NCBI RefSeq assembly: GCF_937863835.1
Contig: NZ_CALMHT010000176.1
Coordinates: 1 to 32,526, forward strand
DNA: 32,526 nt
Direction: 5' to 3'
From: an uncultured Prevotella sp.
Lineage (GTDB): Bacteria; Bacteroidota; Bacteroidia; Bacteroidales; Bacteroidaceae
Both the position numbers and the translations under genes were made by a program. A model generated the notes under the pieces. That model was not told where the DNA came from and searched no databases. It was given only the letters and a program-made list of their open reading frames with translations. How positions within the stretch are numbered: the stretch's first letter is position 1; each line of letters opens with the position of its first letter. Shown one piece after another: positions 1-7,767 of the stretch.

Positions 1-786
1 CCTATTTCTTACCGTGCAGGCGATCAGCCAAACAACGCTGTGTCTCTGAATGTGTTTAACCCGGGAGAGATCGCTTCCACTGCAGGAACATCCGGCGTGG
101 TTTACGGCGTGCTCGGCGAAGTCAATTACGATAAGAAAAGTCGCGTAAATACCTTTGCACATGTAAATTACAGCAAAGAACAGACTCGCCTCGGCGTACT
201 GCTGTGTATCAACGGAACCGGTATTCTGAATGCTTGGATTCGTAGAAACGTAGCTCCCGAAGGTATCAGTTATGCTGATATGAACAAAATGATAGCTGAT
301 GTGCCAATCGGTTCTGACGGTGTGGTTGCCATACCATTCGGAAATGGTGCTGAACGAGTGCTCGAAAATAGAGAAATCGGTTGCTCTCTGCATGGTATCA
401 ACTTCAATAAACACAGTAAGGCTCATCTGATGAGAGCTGCTCAGGAAGGTATCGTATTCAGCTTCTGTTACGGTATGGAAATTATGCAACAAATGGGCAT
501 GGATATCCATAAGATACATGCAGGTAAGGCTAATATGTTCCTGAGCGATATGTTCAGAGATACACTGGCAGGCGTATCGGGCGCGACAATCGAACTGTAT
601 GACACAGACGGTAGTGTAGGTGCTGCCAAAGGTGCCGGCATCGGTGCCGGTATATACAAGGATCATGATGAGGCTTTTGCCACATTGGAGAAATTGCAGG
701 TGATAGAACCGGACGAGAAACACCGTACAGAATATTTGCACGCTTATGCAGAATGGAAAGAAAGACTGCAGCAGGCGATAAAATAA
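1..786 (+). CDS. xylB: Xylulokinase (FGGY family), C-terminal part
   Basis: The reading frame is open from the first base and the gene starts outside the window; 261 residues remain of a protein that is usually about 490-500 residues. It is a carbohydrate kinase of the FGGY family that phosphorylates D-xylulose to D-xylulose-5-phosphate in the cytoplasm. What is visible is the C-terminal actin-like half: the GDQPNNA segment, the EIASTAGTSG nucleotide-binding loop, and the FGNGAERVLENREIG and LHGINFNKH stretches seen in Bacteroidetes xylulokinases. The GTG at base 40 is only an internal valine codon. The stop lies 44 nt before xylA, so the two are very probably one operon and carry out consecutive steps of xylose use. 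Assignment to xylulokinase rather than another FGGY kinase rests on these motifs and on xylA next door. Confidence 0.93.
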   Translation, partial: PISYRAGDQPNNAVSLNVFNPGEIASTAGTSGVVYGVLGEVNYDKKSRVNTFAHVNYSKEQTRLGVLLCINGTGILNAWIRRNVAPEGISYADMNKMIADVPIGSDGVVAIPFGNGAERVLENREIGCSLHGINFNKHSKAHLMRAAQEGIVFSFCYGMEIMQQMGMDIHKIHAGKANMFLSDMFRDTLAGVSGATIELYDTDGSVGAAKGAGIGAGIYKDHDEAFATLEKLQVIEPDEKHRTEYLHAYAEWKERLQQAIK

Positions 787-830
787 GTGAAAGACAGAAA
801 TGTTAATAATATAATTTAAATTTTAAAACT

Positions 831-2147
831 ATGGCTAAAGAGTATTTTCCACAAGTAGGAAAAATCAAATTTGAAGGTAAAGAAAGTAAAAACCCTATGG
901 CATATCATTACTATGATGCCAATAAGGTAATTATGGGTAAAAAAATGGAGGACTGGTTGAAGTTCGCAATGGCTTGGTGGCATACACTGGGCGCAGCCAG
1001 TGGTGACCAGTTTGGTGGCGGTACACGCACTTATGCATGGGATGCAGCTACAGATGCAGTACAGCGTGCAAAGGATAAGATGGATGCCGGTTTCGAAATC
1101 ATGGAGAAGTTAGGTATCAAATACTTCTGTTTCCACGATGCTGACCTGGTAGACCCGGATGATGACATCGCAAAGTATGAGGCTAATATGAAGGCTATTA
1201 CTGACTATGCTCTGGAGAAAATGAAAGGTACAGACATCAAGTTGCTATGGGGTACAGCTAACGTATTCGGTCACAAACGCTATATGAACGGTGCTGCTAC
1301 AAATCCTGATTTCAACGTAGTGGCCCGTGCAGCTGTTCAGATTAAGAACGCTATCGATGCTACTATCAAACTGGGTGGTACCAACTACGTATTCTGGGGC
1401 GGACGTGAAGGTTACATGAGTCTGCTGAATACACAGATGCAGCGTGAGAAAGATCATCTGGCTAAGATGTTGACAGCAGCGCGCGATTATGCACGTGCCA
1501 ATGGATTCAAAGGTACATTCCTTATCGAACCAAAACCAATGGAGCCATCTAAACATCAGTATGATGTTGATACAGAAACTGTCATCGGTTTCTTGAAAGC
1601 GAACGGTCTGGATAAAGACTTTAAGGTAAATATCGAGGTTAACCATGCTACATTGGCTCATCACACATTCGAACACGAACTGGCAGTCGCTGTTGATAAC
1701 GGTATGCTCGGAAGTATCGATGCTAACCGTGGTGACTATCAGAATGGTTGGGATACAGACCAGTTCCCTATCGACAACTGGGAGTTGATTCAGGCTATGA
1801 TGCAGATTATCCGCAACGGTGGTCTTGGCAACGGTGGTAGTAACTTCGATGCTAAACTTCGTCGTAACTCTACGGATCCTGAAGATATCTTCATCGCTCA
1901 TATCAGTGGTATGGATGCTATGGCCCGCGCATTAGAGAATGCTGCTGATCTGCTCGAGAATTCTCCTATCCAGAAAATGGTCAAAGAGCGTTATGCTTCA
2001 TTCGATGCAGGAGAAGGTAAGAAGTTTGAAGAAGGCAAGATGAGTCTTGAAGAACTTGTAGCTTATGCTAAGAAGGCTGGTGAACCAAAACAGACCAGTG
2101 GTAAACAGGAACTTTATGAGGCTATCGTAAATATGTACTGCAAATAA
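831..2147 (+). CDS. xylA: Xylose isomerase
   Basis: A cytoplasmic, divalent-metal-dependent isomerase converting D-xylose to D-xylulose, the step before xylulokinase. At 438 residues it has the length of the group II (long) xylose isomerases. Recognisable are the AMAWWHTL segment, the catalytic histidine and aspartate in FHDAD (about residues 102-105), the metal-binding glutamate in [26 protein letters not shown], and the second metal cluster IDANRGD followed by GWDTDQFP. The ATG at 831 follows an AT-rich stretch with no obvious Shine-Dalgarno site, as is usual in Bacteroidetes. It is the last gene of the xylose operon, followed by two hairpins, the second a strong terminator. I see no truncation or missing active-site residue. 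Confidence 0.98.
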   Translation: MAKEYFPQVGKIKFEGKESKNPMAYHYYDANKVIMGKKMEDWLKFAMAWWHTLGAASGDQFGGGTRTYAWDAATDAVQRAKDKMDAGFEIMEKLGIKYFCFHDADLVDPDDDIAKYEANMKAITDYALEKMKGTDIKLLWGTANVFGHKRYMNGAATNPDFNVVARAAVQIKNAIDATIKLGGTNYVFWGGREGYMSLLNTQMQREKDHLAKMLTAARDYARANGFKGTFLIEPKPMEPSKHQYDVDTETVIGFLKANGLDKDFKVNIEVNHATLAHHTFEHELAVAVDNGMLGSIDANRGDYQNGWDTDQFPIDNWELIQAMMQIIRNGGLGNGGSNFDAKLRRNSTDPEDIFIAHISGMDAMARALENAADLLENSPIQKMVKERYASFDAGEGKKFEEGKMSLEELVAYAKKAGEPKQTSGKQELYEAIVNMYCK

Positions 2148-2152
2148 TAAGC

Positions 2153-2234
2153 AAACACGACGGTTGCAAAGCCGTGTTTCATCTATTATAATCGTCAGAC
2201 ACATCAATTAAATGATGTGTTTGGCGATTTTTTT
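2153..2234 (+). terminator. Tandem hairpins ending the xylose operon
   Basis: The second hairpin has arms 2193-2206 (CGTCAGACACATCA) and 2213-2226 (TGATGTGTTTGGCG), 14 pairs with two G-U, a 6-base loop, then seven T (2228-2234): a classical intrinsic terminator. A weaker hairpin (AAACACG at 2153-2159 with CGTGTTT at 2173-2179) lies just before it and has no T run; it may be a barrier to 3' decay. Confidence 0.88.
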
Positions 2235-2267
2235 ATTAATTTATACATCATTACAATTATTTTTTTA

Positions 2268-2275
2268 TAACTTTG
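2268..2275 (+). promoter_or_regulatory. -7 box of the manC-gmd-fcl promoter
   Basis: TAACTTTG matches the Bacteroidetes -7 consensus TAnnTTTG. It follows the xylA terminator and ends 30 bases before the manC ATG. I see no good TTTG -33 element at the right distance, so it may need an activator or be weak. Confidence 0.65.
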
Positions 2276-2305
2276 CCACTTACTATTCAAAGAGATTAAG
2301 AAGTT

Positions 2306-3373
2306 ATGACCCGAATAAATAATCACGTTGTTATAATGGCCGGCGGTGTAGGAAGTCGTTTCTGGCCTATGAGTACAGAAGAACATCCAAAGCAGTTTAT
2401 TGACGTGCTGGGATGTGGGCGAACCTTGTTACAGCTTACGGCAGACAGGTTTGAGAGTGTATGTGATAAGGACAAAATATGGGTAGTCACAAATAAAAAA
2501 TATATTGATATAGTAAAAGAGCAATTACCAGAGATACCTGTCAATAATATATTATGTGAACCTTGTAGGAGAAATACTGCACCTTGCATTTGTTATGTCA
2601 GTTGGAGAATTAAGGCAATCGACCCTAAGGCCAATGTTGTGGTAACACCGAGTGATCATATCGTTACCAATCCCGTAGAGTTCAGACGTGTAGTTTCAGA
2701 CTGTTTGAAATTTACTGCAGAGACAGATTCAATTGTAACACTTGGTATGCGTCCGTTCCGTCCCGAGACAGGTTACGGATATATTCAGGCAGACCTTACT
2801 TCCAGTTCATTGAGAAACAAAGAGATATATAGAGTGTTCTCATTCCGCGAAAAACCGGATTTAGAGACGGCACAGCAATATGTCAAGAAGTCAAACTATT
2901 TTTGGAATGCCGGCATCTTTGTATGGAAAGTAAGTACAATCGTCAACGCGTTCCGTGTATATCAGCCAGCTATGTCGAAGATATTTGAGCAGATGCTACC
3001 TATATATGGTACTGATAAAGAGCAGGATGAGATAGACAGACGATTCCCGGAATGTGATAGTATTTCTGTGGATTATGCAATCATGGAGAAAGCGGAGGAA
3101 ATTTTTGTCTGTCCTTCAGATTTTGGATGGAGCGATTTGGGTACATGGGGTTCCTTGCTTAACCTGACATCAAAAGACTTATATGGCAACGGTTGTATCG
3201 GGAATAACATCTCTCTTTATGAGACGCGCAACTGTGTTGTGCATACCACTCAGGAAAAGAGAGTCGTGATACAAGGACTTGATGGATATATAGTGGCTGA
3301 GAAAGATAACACTTTACTTATTTGTAAAATGTCTGATGAACAGAGAATAAAACAATTCTCAGAAAACAAATAA
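2306..3373 (+). CDS. manC: Mannose-1-phosphate guanylyltransferase
   Basis: Makes GDP-mannose from mannose-1-phosphate and GTP in the cytoplasm. The 355 residues correspond to the short, single-function form: a nucleotidyltransferase domain and a short C-terminal beta region, without the isomerase domain of longer ManC/AlgA proteins. Diagnostic motifs are the N-terminal signature VIMAGGVGSRFWPMS followed by PKQF, TPSDHIV, FREKPD, FWNAGIFVWK, and the SVDYAIMEKA plus FGWSDLGTW blocks near the C-terminus. It is the first gene after the terminator of the xylose operon and lies 41 nt before gmd, which uses its product. No phosphomannomutase or mannose-6-phosphate isomerase gene is in the window. 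Confidence 0.95.
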   Translation: MTRINNHVVIMAGGVGSRFWPMSTEEHPKQFIDVLGCGRTLLQLTADRFESVCDKDKIWVVTNKKYIDIVKEQLPEIPVNNILCEPCRRNTAPCICYVSWRIKAIDPKANVVVTPSDHIVTNPVEFRRVVSDCLKFTAETDSIVTLGMRPFRPETGYGYIQADLTSSSLRNKEIYRVFSFREKPDLETAQQYVKKSNYFWNAGIFVWKVSTIVNAFRVYQPAMSKIFEQMLPIYGTDKEQDEIDRRFPECDSISVDYAIMEKAEEIFVCPSDFGWSDLGTWGSLLNLTSKDLYGNGCIGNNISLYETRNCVVHTTQEKRVVIQGLDGYIVAEKDNTLLICKMSDEQRIKQFSENK

Positions 3374-3414
3374 ATGACAATTAACGATATTGACTATTTG
3401 TAATTTAAAATAAT

Positions 3415-4500
3415 ATGGATAAAAAAGTTGCACTAATAACGGGAATTACCGGTCAGGATGGTTCATATCTGGCTGAATTTCTGATAGAAAAAGGTTATGA
3501 GGTACATGGTACATTACGTCGGTCTTCTTCCTTTAACACAGGCCGTATAGAACATTTATATCTGGACGAATGGGTAAGGGATATGAAAAAGACACGTCTT
3601 GTCAATCTGCACTGGGCAGATATGACAGATTCATCATCTCTTGTCAGAATTATCAGTGAAATAAAACCTTCTGAAATATATAATTTAGCTGCTCAAAGTC
3701 ACGTAAAGGTTTCTTTCGATGTTCCTGAATATAGTGCTGAGGCTGATGCAGTCGGAGTATTACGACTGTTGGAGGCTGTACGTATTTGTGGACTGGAAAA
3801 GACGTGCCATATCTATCAGGCTTCGACATCTGAACTTTTCGGTAAGGTACAGGAAGTTCCACAAAAGGAGACGACTCCGTTCTATCCGCGCAGTCCGTAT
3901 TCGGTCGCAAAATTGTATGGATTCTGGATCATGAAGAATTATCGTGAGAGTTATGACATGTATTGCTGTAACGGAATCCTGTTCAATCATGAAAGTGAGC
4001 GAAGAGGTGAAAACTTCGTTACCCGTAAGATCACACTGGCTGCTTGCCGTATAGCTCAGGGATATCAGGATAAGTTGTATCTAGGTAATATGGATGCCCG
4101 TCGTGACTGGGGATATGCCAAGGATTATGTGGAATGTATGTGGCTGATTCTGCAACAACCGAAACCTGATGATTTCGTTATCGCAACAGGCGAGATGCAT
4201 ACGGTAAGAGAATTCTGTACACTCGCTTTTAAGGAAGCCGGCATGGAACTTCGTTGGGAGGGAAAAGGTGCTGATGAGAAAGGTATTGATGTGAAGTCGG
4301 GAAAAACAGTGGTTGAGGTAGACCGTAAATATTTCCGTCCATGTGAAGTGGAACAGTTGCTTGGAGATCCGACAAAGGCAAGAACAACGCTTGGCTGGAA
4401 TCCTACGAAGACAGCGTTCCCTGAACTGGTAAAGATTATGGTAGAACATGATATGAAGTTTGTCAAGAAACTGTATATGAAAGCTCAATTACCTGAATAA
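3415..4500 (+). CDS. gmd: GDP-mannose 4,6-dehydratase
   Basis: A short-chain dehydrogenase/reductase enzyme of the extended type that converts GDP-D-mannose to GDP-4-keto-6-deoxy-D-mannose, first committed step to GDP-L-fucose. The Rossmann signature [10 protein letters not shown] is at the N-terminus, followed by the family motif [14 protein letters not shown]. The catalytic set is visible as STSELFG and YSVAK, and [17 protein letters not shown] is the usual substrate-binding segment. Length (361 residues) fits the family. It sits between manC and fcl, in pathway order. A perfect 9-bp hairpin without a T tract separates it from fcl. Confidence 0.97.
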   Translation: MDKKVALITGITGQDGSYLAEFLIEKGYEVHGTLRRSSSFNTGRIEHLYLDEWVRDMKKTRLVNLHWADMTDSSSLVRIISEIKPSEIYNLAAQSHVKVSFDVPEYSAEADAVGVLRLLEAVRICGLEKTCHIYQASTSELFGKVQEVPQKETTPFYPRSPYSVAKLYGFWIMKNYRESYDMYCCNGILFNHESERRGENFVTRKITLAACRIAQGYQDKLYLGNMDARRDWGYAKDYVECMWLILQQPKPDDFVIATGEMHTVREFCTLAFKEAGMELRWEGKGADEKGIDVKSGKTVVEVDRKYFRPCEVEQLLGDPTKARTTLGWNPTKTAFPELVKIMVEHDMKFVKKLYMKAQLPE

Positions 4501-4516
4501 TAAATTTGAAAGTGAA

Positions 4517-4538
4517 AGGCGGACATTATTGTCCGCCT
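4517..4538 (+). other. Intercistronic hairpin between gmd and fcl
   Basis: Arms AGGCGGACA (4517-4525) and TGTCCGCCT (4530-4538) are perfectly complementary around a TTAT loop. The sequence after it is AAAATTTC rather than a T run, so it is not a classical terminator. It ends 16 bases before the fcl ATG. A role in mRNA processing, stability or graded expression of fcl is possible. Confidence 0.75.
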
Positions 4539-4554
4539 AAAATTTCTATATATA

Positions 4555-5658
4555 ATGGCATTAGAAAAAAATACAAAGATTTTTGTAGCAGGGCATCATG
4601 GATTAGTGGGTTCGGCTATATGGAATAATTTGAAACAACGGGGTTATAACAACCTGGTAGGTCGTGGTCATCAAGAATTGGATTTACTGGACCCTGTCGC
4701 TGTAAAGAAATTCTTTGATGAAGAGCAACCGGAAGCCGTGGTCTTGGCGGCTGCACATGTAGGTGGTATCATGGCCAACTTGCATTTCCGTGCCGATTTC
4801 ATCTATCAGAATTTACAGATACAACAGAATGTGATAGGTGAAAGTTTCCGTCACGGTGTGAAAAAACTACTGTTTTTGGGCAGCACTTGTATTTACCCCC
4901 GCATGGCTCATCAACCCATGAAAGAAGATGCCCTGCTGACATCGGAACTGGAGTATACAAACGAACCTTATGCTATAGCTAAGATTGCCGGTCTTAAGAT
5001 GTGCGAGAGTTTCGATTTGCAATATGGCTGTAACTATATAGCCGTGATGCCTACCAATCTATATGGTCCGAATGATAATTTTCATCTGGAGAACAGTCAT
5101 GTGCTGCCAGCCATGATTCGTAAGATCTACTTGGCAAAATGTCTTAATGAGGGAAATTGGGATGCTGTGCGGAAGGATATTAATTTACGTCCTGTAGAAG
5201 GTGTAGACGGTAATAATACGGATCAGGAGATAATAGCAGAACTGGCTAAGTTTGGTATCGCTGCAGATGCCGTAACACTTTGGGGAACAGGAAAACCCTT
5301 GCGCGAATTTTTGTGGAGCGAGGAAATGGCAGACGCGAGTGTGCATGTATTGCTGAATGTCGATTTCAAAGACACTTATCAGGAAGGTGATAAGGAGATT
5401 CGTAACTGCCATATCAATGTAGGTACTGGAAAAGAACTTACGATTAAGGAAGTGGCTGAGAAGATAATGAAAGAGATTGACTTCAAAGGCGAACTGAGAT
5501 GGGACAGTACAAAACCAGACGGAACACCGAGAAAACTTATCGATGTTACCAAATTGCACAATCTGGGTTGGCATCATAAGGTTGAGATAGATGAAGGTAT
5601 ACATAGATTATACGAATGGTATAAACTTGGTATATGTATCAATCATCAGACAAAATAA
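4555..5658 (+). CDS. fcl: GDP-L-fucose synthase
   Basis: NADPH-dependent epimerase/reductase that turns GDP-4-keto-6-deoxymannose into GDP-L-fucose, completing the de novo route begun by manC and gmd. The Rossmann motif is GHHGLVGSA; the catalytic residues lie in STCIYP (Ser and Cys), YAIAK (Tyr and Lys) and the NSHVLPA histidine. At 367 residues it is about 45 longer than the E. coli WcaG enzyme (321). Part of the difference is an insertion of roughly 30 residues between the HVLPA region and the WGTGKPLREFLW motif (around NLRPVEGVDGN), which I recall as common in Bacteroidetes homologues. Its stop codon is inside the left arm of the terminator that follows. Confidence 0.96.
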   Translation: MALEKNTKIFVAGHHGLVGSAIWNNLKQRGYNNLVGRGHQELDLLDPVAVKKFFDEEQPEAVVLAAAHVGGIMANLHFRADFIYQNLQIQQNVIGESFRHGVKKLLFLGSTCIYPRMAHQPMKEDALLTSELEYTNEPYAIAKIAGLKMCESFDLQYGCNYIAVMPTNLYGPNDNFHLENSHVLPAMIRKIYLAKCLNEGNWDAVRKDINLRPVEGVDGNNTDQEIIAELAKFGIAADAVTLWGTGKPLREFLWSEEMADASVHVLLNVDFKDTYQEGDKEIRNCHINVGTGKELTIKEVAEKIMKEIDFKGELRWDSTKPDGTPRKLIDVTKLHNLGWHHKVEIDEGIHRLYEWYKLGICINHQTK

Positions 5659-5698
5659 CAATAAAGCCTCGCATTATAGCGAGGCTTTATTGTTATTT
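5653..5698. terminator. Bidirectional terminator between fcl and dedA
   Basis: Perfect 20-bp inverted repeat: AAATAACAATAAAGCCTCGC (5653-5672), loop ATTATA, and its exact complement (5679-5698). The arms carry A-rich and T-rich ends, so it can terminate both converging operons. The left arm includes the fcl stop codon (5656-5658) and the right arm ends next to the dedA stop. Confidence 0.92.
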
Positions 5699-6334
5699 CT
5701 ATGAATGATATTGTTTGTATCTCTTTACAAGGAATTTCACCATATAGTATCCGAGTACAATGGCTACCAAAAGAATAATAAACCCTTTGATATATTCAGA
5801 ATATTCACTTATCTTGTCATCCAATTGTTCTTCGGGAACCACAGAGTGAAGGTACCATCCCAGTGTGGCCAGAATAGAGTGCCAGGCACCGGCACCGATA
5901 GTGGTATACAATATAAATTTCCAGAAGTGCATTTTTGCCAGTCCGGCAGGAATGGAAATCAAATGACGAATGCCGGGAATGAGACGGCCTGTCAGAGTAG
6001 CTGTAATACCATGCTTGTCGAAAAACTTTTCACTCTTTTCCACTTTCTTTTGATTTAACATGCAAGCGCGTCCCCATTTACTGTTGGCAAAACGATATAT
6101 GATCGGTCGTCCAAGATAATAAGATACAGTGTAATTGATTGTCGCACCAAGGTCTGCACCAATGGTAGCAAATAAGACTACAAGAAAAACATTCAGGTTA
6201 CCGCCTGCGGCATGATATGCGGCAGGAGCAACGACGAGTTCGGATGGAACTGGAATGACAGTACTTTCGAGTAACATCAGGAATAGAATAGTTCCATAAT
6301 TCAGATTTCCAAGTAGACCGGATAGCCAGTTCAT
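5699..6334 (-). CDS. DedA family membrane protein
   Basis: A 211-residue polytopic inner-membrane protein of the DedA/SNARE-associated family, some members of which are known to recycle undecaprenyl phosphate or other lipid carriers. Seen in the sequence are the conserved acidic-proline motif ESTVIPVPSE near the N-terminus, the GADLGATINY region, and the re-entrant-loop signature FFDKHGITATLTGRLIPGIRH (in two parts: FFDKHG and TGRLIPGIRHLIS), plus a C-terminal hydrophobic helix ending in a basic tail. Its ATG overlaps the stop of the upstream TPR gene by four bases (ATGA, 6331-6334), so it is the last gene of the glnS-TPR-dedA unit. The transported lipid cannot be told from sequence. Confidence 0.9.
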   Translation of the reverse strand: MNWLSGLLGNLNYGTILFLMLLESTVIPVPSELVVAPAAYHAAGGNLNVFLVVLFATIGADLGATINYTVSYYLGRPIIYRFANSKWGRACMLNQKKVEKSEKFFDKHGITATLTGRLIPGIRHLISIPAGLAKMHFWKFILYTTIGAGAWHSILATLGWYLHSVVPEEQLDDKISEYSEYIKGFIILLVAIVLGYYMVKFLVKRYKQYHS

Positions 6335-7767
6335 TTATTTTCGGAGTTTAATTTGTTATACATGTAATTATAATAGTCTTTCGGTTCTGTATTCTCGGGA
6401 AACAAATCACCAAGAACATCTTTCGCTTCATCAGGATTCTTTTCTGTCGCTATTTTCAAGTATTCCAAAAATTCTTTATTCATACCTAATTCTTTGCAAC
6501 AGAGAGCCATGTGTGAATATCCCTTCTTCCACCTTGGACCACCTATGTTGAATAACATCTTTAATATGTCATAGGCTTTCTTCATGAATCTGTTGTCGAG
6601 TACCGACACAGCAATATGAAGGATAACATCGGGGGATGAACCGGAATCGATAATGGCTTTCTTAAATACGTTCAGAGCGTCATCCAACTTATCTTGTGTC
6701 AACAGAAAATGACCTTTTAGTACTTGCATCTCTATGTGATCGCAATCCCAATCATCCATTTTATCTATGTATGATATCGCTTCTTCGTGTTGCCCACACT
6801 CATTAAGAGAAAATGCAAGTTCCTGATATATCTGGATCATATTGGTTGACCCGGCTTCTGTCAGTTGTTCTGCCTTTTTGAGGTGCGTTATGGCATCTTT
6901 GTATTTCTGAAGATTAAAAGAACATATTCCGATCATCATTTCTCCTGAATCGTCTAGTGGACATAGGTCTACAAAACGTTGATAATACTTTATCGCCTCT
7001 TCGTAATTGTCAAGTTTGAACAGTCCTTCAGCCTTGGTTCGAATGGCATCGGAGTCGGTCGGATCAATAGCTATCGCATATTCGGTACTGATAATAGAGT
7101 CTTTCAGTTCTCCATTGAGCTGTTGGGCGAGCGATAACGCTTTCCAATACTTGGCCGAATAGGGGTCGTGGTCTATCAGTTCATTGAAGATGGTCTTGCT
7201 TTCCTCAAAATTACCTGTCTGTAAAAGTGTACGTGCCATCAGTTCCTTATACTCGATAGACTTAATATCTGTTTTAGACTTAGACAACCATTCCCGTATT
7301 TTGTCAAATTGCTCATAATCCTCATACATATTGGCTACATCGAATACAAAATCCTCGTAATCCATCTGTTCTATATGGTCAAGACAATCAAGTAGGTATT
7401 CGTCAGCTTCTTCCACCTTATCCTGTGCGAGAAGAATCTCTGCTTTGATATAATAGTAGTCCAGATCATTCTTGTCATCTATCGTATCAGCTATCTTTTC
7501 CGCTTTCTTAGGATCGTTGTCTCTTAGAAGTATCATGCGTGCCTTGAATGCTATAGGAGGTACCGAACCAGGATGGATGCTAATGGCATAATCAACGGTA
7601 TCGCTAGCTTGATTCCAATCACCGAGCATGGAATAATATTGCGCAATGTCAGTCAGATCATCCGCTTCCATAAAGAGCGGACGACCGGATTTGACAGATT
7701 CTTCATATTTTCGTAATATTTCTCTGAACTCATTACTGTCCAGATAACCGTCATTCGTTTTTATCAT
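6331..7767 (-). CDS. Tetratricopeptide repeat protein
   Basis: A 478-residue acidic protein made almost entirely of helical TPR-like repeats, for example the units around SAKYWKALSLAQQLNG, AIAIDPTDSDAIRTKAEG, NYEEAIKYYQRFVDLCP and KYKDAITHLKKAEQL. No signal peptide or membrane segment is visible, so it should be cytoplasmic; TPRs usually serve as protein-binding scaffolds and I cannot name the partner. It is coupled on both sides by ATGA overlaps: its ATG overlaps the glnS stop (7764-7767) and its stop overlaps the dedA start. This suggests the three proteins are made in fixed proportion, but gives no direct function. Confidence 0.88.
   Translation of the reverse strand: MIKTNDGYLDSNEFREILRKYEESVKSGRPLFMEADDLTDIAQYYSMLGDWNQASDTVDYAISIHPGSVPPIAFKARMILLRDNDPKKAEKIADTIDDKNDLDYYYIKAEILLAQDKVEEADEYLLDCLDHIEQMDYEDFVFDVANMYEDYEQFDKIREWLSKSKTDIKSIEYKELMARTLLQTGNFEESKTIFNELIDHDPYSAKYWKALSLAQQLNGELKDSIISTEYAIAIDPTDSDAIRTKAEGLFKLDNYEEAIKYYQRFVDLCPLDDSGEMMIGICSFNLQKYKDAITHLKKAEQLTEAGSTNMIQIYQELAFSLNECGQHEEAISYIDKMDDWDCDHIEMQVLKGHFLLTQDKLDDALNVFKKAIIDSGSSPDVILHIAVSVLDNRFMKKAYDILKMLFNIGGPRWKKGYSHMALCCKELGMNKEFLEYLKIATEKNPDEAKDVLGDLFPENTEPKDYYNYMYNKLNSENK

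Noticed and set aside
1..42. GTG at 40 as the start of the xylulokinase gene
   Set aside because: The frame is open to base 1 and upstream codons match xylulokinase (YRAGDQPNNA).
1245..1901. 218-residue minus-strand frame opposite xylA
   Set aside because: Lies wholly inside a well-supported gene; its sequence has no recognisable features and is a shadow of xylA codon use.
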